Of a DNA stretch of 15,326 nt, positions 13,919 through 15,326 are shown piece by piece. The translations under genes were made by a program, and so were the position numbers. Position 1 is the first letter of the stretch. Each line of letters begins with the position of its first letter. Under the pieces are notes generated by a model. That model was not told where the DNA came from. It did no database searches and saw only the letters and a program-made list of their open reading frames with translations. Source of the stretch: Candidatus Aenigmatarchaeota archaeon. Lineage in GTDB: Archaea; Aenigmatarchaeota; Aenigmatarchaeia; JACPZZ01. The DNA is taken from assembly GCA_016177205.1 (NCBI GenBank), contig JACOVS010000003.1, positions 1 to 15,326 on the forward strand, in the 5' to 3' direction.

Positions 13919-14248
13919 ATGAAATGTGTTTGCGGCGGTGAGGCTGAAAGGGTAAAACTGGAGGTAAAGCCCTATGGCGTGTCCATAGGTTACTACCCCG
14001 GCTATCGGTGTAATAAGTGCGGCGAAGAGTGGTTCGACGAGAAGACGGCCGAAGATATCGAGCAAAAAGCAAAAAAACTTGGGCTTTTTGGGCTGGAAAC
14101 GAAAGGCAAAGTTGGCGTGGCAGGCAATTCCTTGGTTGTAAGGGTTCCTAAACATGTGGCTAAATTTTTAGGCCTTAAAAAAGGAAGCATTGTGAGGGTT
14201 GAGCCCGAAGGAAAAGACAAGATTATTGTGGAGATAACCAGGCATTGA
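13919..14248 (+). CDS. Antitoxin with YgiT-type zinc finger fused to an AbrB domain
   Basis: This 109-residue protein has two parts. Residues 1-40 are a zinc finger with C3, C5, C31 and C34 (CVCGG and CNKCGEEWFD), as in the toxin-binding half of MqsA/YgiT proteins. Residues 62-107 are an AbrB/SpoVT DNA-binding domain (GKVGVAGNSLVVRVPKHV, then FLGLKKGSIVRVEPEG). A charged linker of about 20 residues joins them. Typical MqsA carries a helix-turn-helix in the second half, so here the DNA-binding module has been swapped. It follows the putative DUF4258 toxin after 38 bases that hold a hairpin and GGTGAAGG. It probably binds the toxin with the finger and represses the operon with the AbrB domain. 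Confidence 0.82.
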   Translation: MKCVCGGEAERVKLEVKPYGVSIGYYPGYRCNKCGEEWFDEKTAEDIEQKAKKLGLFGLETKGKVGVAGNSLVVRVPKHVAKFLGLKKGSIVRVEPEGKDKIIVEITRH

Positions 14249-14323
14249 TCGGTATGTCTGTTTTAATCACGAAGAATTTATGGAACCCGATATCGCTGGC
14301 TTTACAGGTGCCTAACGTTAATG
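14249..14323. other. Short convergent intergenic region
   Basis: Seventy-five bases separate the YgiT/AbrB gene from the converging PIN gene. One short T-run (14263-14266) is present. I see no strong hairpin, gene or repeat. Confidence 0.4.
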
Positions 14324-14785
14324 CTATGTGCGATCATCTCCATCCGGCCTGATCTTCTCCAAAAACCCCTTTGGCGTTACGATCTCCACGCCTTCGAAAG
14401 AACCCAGTTTTAGCAGATGGTTGTCGCCTGATACGATATAATCCGCTTTTACGGATGCGGCGCATTCCAGAATTTTATCGTCAGCAGGATCCTCCAATAC
14501 AAATTTCACAGCTTTATTCACATCCACCAACTCTGCAATTGACAGCATACACCTTACCAGCGATTCAATGGAGTTGTCATAATCATTCAAGAATTTACCA
14601 AATTTCTTCTCTTCCCTGTGTAGGATATTCACAATCTCTTCCAATATCTGTTTGCTTACAAGAATTCGTATGCTTCCTGCCTCGGCAAGTTTTACCACGG
14701 CTTCCGGCTTTCCGTGCCAAAAAACGGCCGAAAGCCACACATTCGTGTCCAGTACAACTTTCGGCTTGTCATTTTTTCCGGGCAT
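14324..14785 (-). CDS. PIN-domain toxin, second module
   Basis: This 153-residue PIN ribonuclease of the COG1569 type is a putative toxin. The active-site acids are visible: D13 in VVLDTNVWLS, E49 or E50 in ILEEIVNIL, D102 or D103 in EDPADDKILECA, and D121 in YIVSGDNHLL. It is longer than the first PIN protein and belongs to a different subgroup. Its start lies inside the last codons of the AbrB antitoxin gene in another frame (17-base overlap), which couples its translation to the antitoxin. The C-terminal tail (EKIRPDGDDRT) is polar and probably disordered. Confidence 0.85.
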   Translation of the reverse strand: MPGKNDKPKVVLDTNVWLSAVFWHGKPEAVVKLAEAGSIRILVSKQILEEIVNILHREEKKFGKFLNDYDNSIESLVRCMLSIAELVDVNKAVKFVLEDPADDKILECAASVKADYIVSGDNHLLKLGSFEGVEIVTPKGFLEKIRPDGDDRT

Positions 14786-15029
14786 CTGCTATCAGTTTTT
14801 CCAGATCCTCTTGCGTAAAATGGGATCTCCTCGAGGCTCCCTTGAAAGGGCGCGTGGCTTCTTCCCAGTTCCTTACAGCCGGCATTTCAACCTTTTTCAA
14901 GAGTATAGCGTTGTCCTTGGCTACGACGGCCAAAGGCGTGCCTTCTTTTAATTCAAGCTCCTTCCTTATCCCCAAGGGTATCACAACCTGCCCCTTGGAC
15001 GACATTTTTGTGAATTCAGGCTCCTTCAT
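14769..15029 (-). CDS. AbrB-family antitoxin, second PIN module
   Basis: This 86-residue protein has the textbook AbrB/SpoVT sequence MSSKGQVVIPLGIRKELEL (about 9-27) followed by KEGTPLAVVAKDNAILLKK. A C-terminal toxin-binding tail (WEEATRPFKGASRRSHFTQ, then EDLEKLIADARKK) completes it. The ATG at 15029 is preceded by GGGGAGA, a strong ribosome-binding site at close spacing, and by a TATA-like box 37 bases upstream. ATG at residue 9 is an alternative start. It controls the overlapping PIN gene. Confidence 0.87.
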   Translation of the reverse strand: MKEPEFTKMSSKGQVVIPLGIRKELELKEGTPLAVVAKDNAILLKKVEMPAVRNWEEATRPFKGASRRSHFTQEDLEKLIADARKK

Positions 15030-15038
15030 AATCTCCCC

Positions 15039-15057
15039 TGTAAGAATGTAAGATTCT
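15039..15057. promoter_or_regulatory. Operator-like repeats before the second AbrB gene
   Basis: AGAAT (15043-15047) and ATTCT (15053-15057) are inverted arms with a 5-base spacer. A direct repeat TGTAAGA also occurs at 15039 and 15047. The site lies between the TATA-like box and the antitoxin start, where an autorepressor would act. Confidence 0.35.
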
Positions 15058-15061
15058 ATGA

Positions 15062-15069
15062 GATATAAG
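15062..15069 (-). promoter_or_regulatory. TATA-like element for the second AbrB/PIN pair
   Basis: On the minus strand, CTTATATC is centred about 37 bases before ATG 15029. It lies in the 105-base gap that also holds the tRNA promoter on the other strand. Confidence 0.45.
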
Positions 15070-15082
15070 CTTATCAGCCGGT

Positions 15083-15091
15083 GTATTTAAG
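15083..15091 (+). promoter_or_regulatory. TATA-like element for the initiator tRNA
   Basis: GTATTTAAG lies about 48 bases before the mature tRNA 5' end. Transcription would start about 20 bases upstream of the tRNA, and the leader would be removed by RNase P. Confidence 0.4.
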
Positions 15092-15173
15092 TTCCGTCGT
15101 GTTATTACATTGGTAAAAGCCAAAAACTCCAGATAGCGGGGTAGAGCAGCCTGGAGTGCTCGTCGGGCTCATA

Positions 15174-15249
15174 CAAGCCTCTTCTTTTTAAAAAAAGAAG
15201 ATCCTTGAGGGAGAAGAAAAATAAACGGCCTTGAGGAAAACTTTGAGGG
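15174..15249 (+). other. Canonical BHB intron at tRNA position 37/38 (76 nt)
   Basis: Exon CTCA (15168-15171) pairs with intron TGAG (15244-15247). The bulges are TA^C (15172-15174) and GG^A (15248-15250). The intron helix is AAG (15175-15177) with CTT (15241-15243), and the exon helix is the anticodon stem. Inside, TCTTCTTTTT and AAAAAGAAGA (15180-15201) form a perfect 10-bp hairpin with a two-base loop. A CCTTGAGG-like word recurs at 15203, 15229 and 15241. Confidence 0.9.
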
Positions 15250-15271
15250 ACCCGGAGGTCGCTGGTTCAAA

Positions 15272-15326
15272 ACAGCCCCTTTTCTTTTCAAAGAAAAGGC
15301 CCTGGGGTTCAAAAGAAACCCGGCTG
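15272..15326 (+). other. Start of a second tRNA intron in the T-loop (59/60), cut by the window end
   Basis: After TTCAAA the T-loop does not close into CCAGC and the acceptor strand. Instead CAGCC (15273-15277) is complementary to GGCTG at the very last bases (15322-15326), the expected intron helix of a BHB motif. Its 5' bulge is AA^A (15270-15272) and its central helix is TTCA (15266-15269). Within it lie a perfect 10-bp hairpin (15278-15299) and a 5-bp hairpin GGGTT/AACCC (15305-15321). Confidence 0.78.

Larger units (their letters stand above)
15135..15326 (+). tRNA. Initiator tRNA-Met (CAT) with two introns, 3' end outside the window
   Basis: The acceptor strand AGCGGGG (15135-15141) is followed by T8, A9 and a D-arm GAGC/GCTC (15144-15147, 15158-15161). 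The anticodon stem TCGGG/CCCGG (15163-15167, 15251-15255) holds anticodon CAT (15170-15172). The variable region AGGTC and the T-arm 5' half GCTGG-TTCAAA (15261-15271) follow. A1 and three consecutive G-C pairs next to the anticodon loop are initiator hallmarks. Intron 1 is 15174-15249 (position 37/38). Intron 2 starts at 15272 (position 59/60) and is unfinished at the window end. The missing exon should supply CCAGC and then CCCCGCT. Confidence 0.88.

Noticed and set aside
15261..15280. A complete T-arm GCTG/CAGC with a normal tRNA end at this point
   Set aside because: It would give a 4-bp stem with an 8-base loop, and the following bases (CCCTTTT) cannot pair with the acceptor strand AGCGGGG. 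The intron model explains the sequence better.
15174..15326. CRISPR array suggested by repeated CCTTGAGG words
   Set aside because: The words are short, irregularly spaced and confined to the tRNA intron. There is no constant repeat and spacer length.

Overview
The window looks like part of an archaeal chromosome. It carries the three prenyl/ether-lipid enzymes of archaeal membranes (GGPP synthase, GGGP synthase and a UbiA-type DGGGP synthase), an archaeal-type aspartyl-tRNA synthetase, TATA-box promoters close to start codons, and bulge-helix-bulge (BHB) introns. Introns at unusual tRNA positions, a very short mRNA intron and compact gene spacing would suit a DPANN-type lineage such as Micrarchaeota or Diapherotrites. 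That placement is inference.

Layout. (1) Positions 1-72 hold the last 23 codons of an unidentified plus-strand gene. (2) Positions 82-7707 are a purine biosynthesis block: purN-purB-purC-purE on the minus strand and purL-purQ on the plus strand, diverging from one small promoter region at 3859-3925. Together they cover GAR to FGAR (PurN), FGAR to FGAM (PurL/PurQ), AIR to CAIR (class II PurE), CAIR to SAICAR (PurC) and SAICAR to AICAR (PurB). (3) Positions 7712-8433 hold an AbrB/PIN (VapBC-like) toxin-antitoxin pair with its own promoter and operator-like palindrome. (4) Positions 8439-9855 hold aspS on the minus strand. Just beyond its stop lies a decayed second copy of the aspS 3' end with almost entirely different codons. 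(5) Positions 9935-10174 encode a small membrane protein. (6) Positions 10269-13550 form an ether-lipid block: GGGP synthase on plus, converging with rnhB - UbiA prenyltransferase - GGPP synthase on minus. (7) Positions 13630-15070 hold two more toxin-antitoxin modules: DUF4258 with a YgiT-zinc-finger/AbrB fusion, and AbrB with PIN. (8) Positions 15135-15326 are an initiator tRNA-Met, cut by the window end.

The most striking feature is splicing. The rnhB (RNase HII) reading frame is broken by a 34-nt insertion. Removing it at a BHB motif restores the family hallmark GIDEAGRG across a split Arg codon, together with two of the four catalytic acidic residues. The initiator tRNA has a perfect canonical BHB intron at 37/38. 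It also has a second intron opening in the T-loop (59/60), whose 3' end lies just outside the window. One splicing machinery could process both the mRNA and the tRNA.

Most promoters share one layout: a TATA-like element centred about 33-37 nt upstream of the start codon, which implies very short leaders. This spacing was used, with homology, to choose several start codons. No stretch longer than 300 bases is without a gene.
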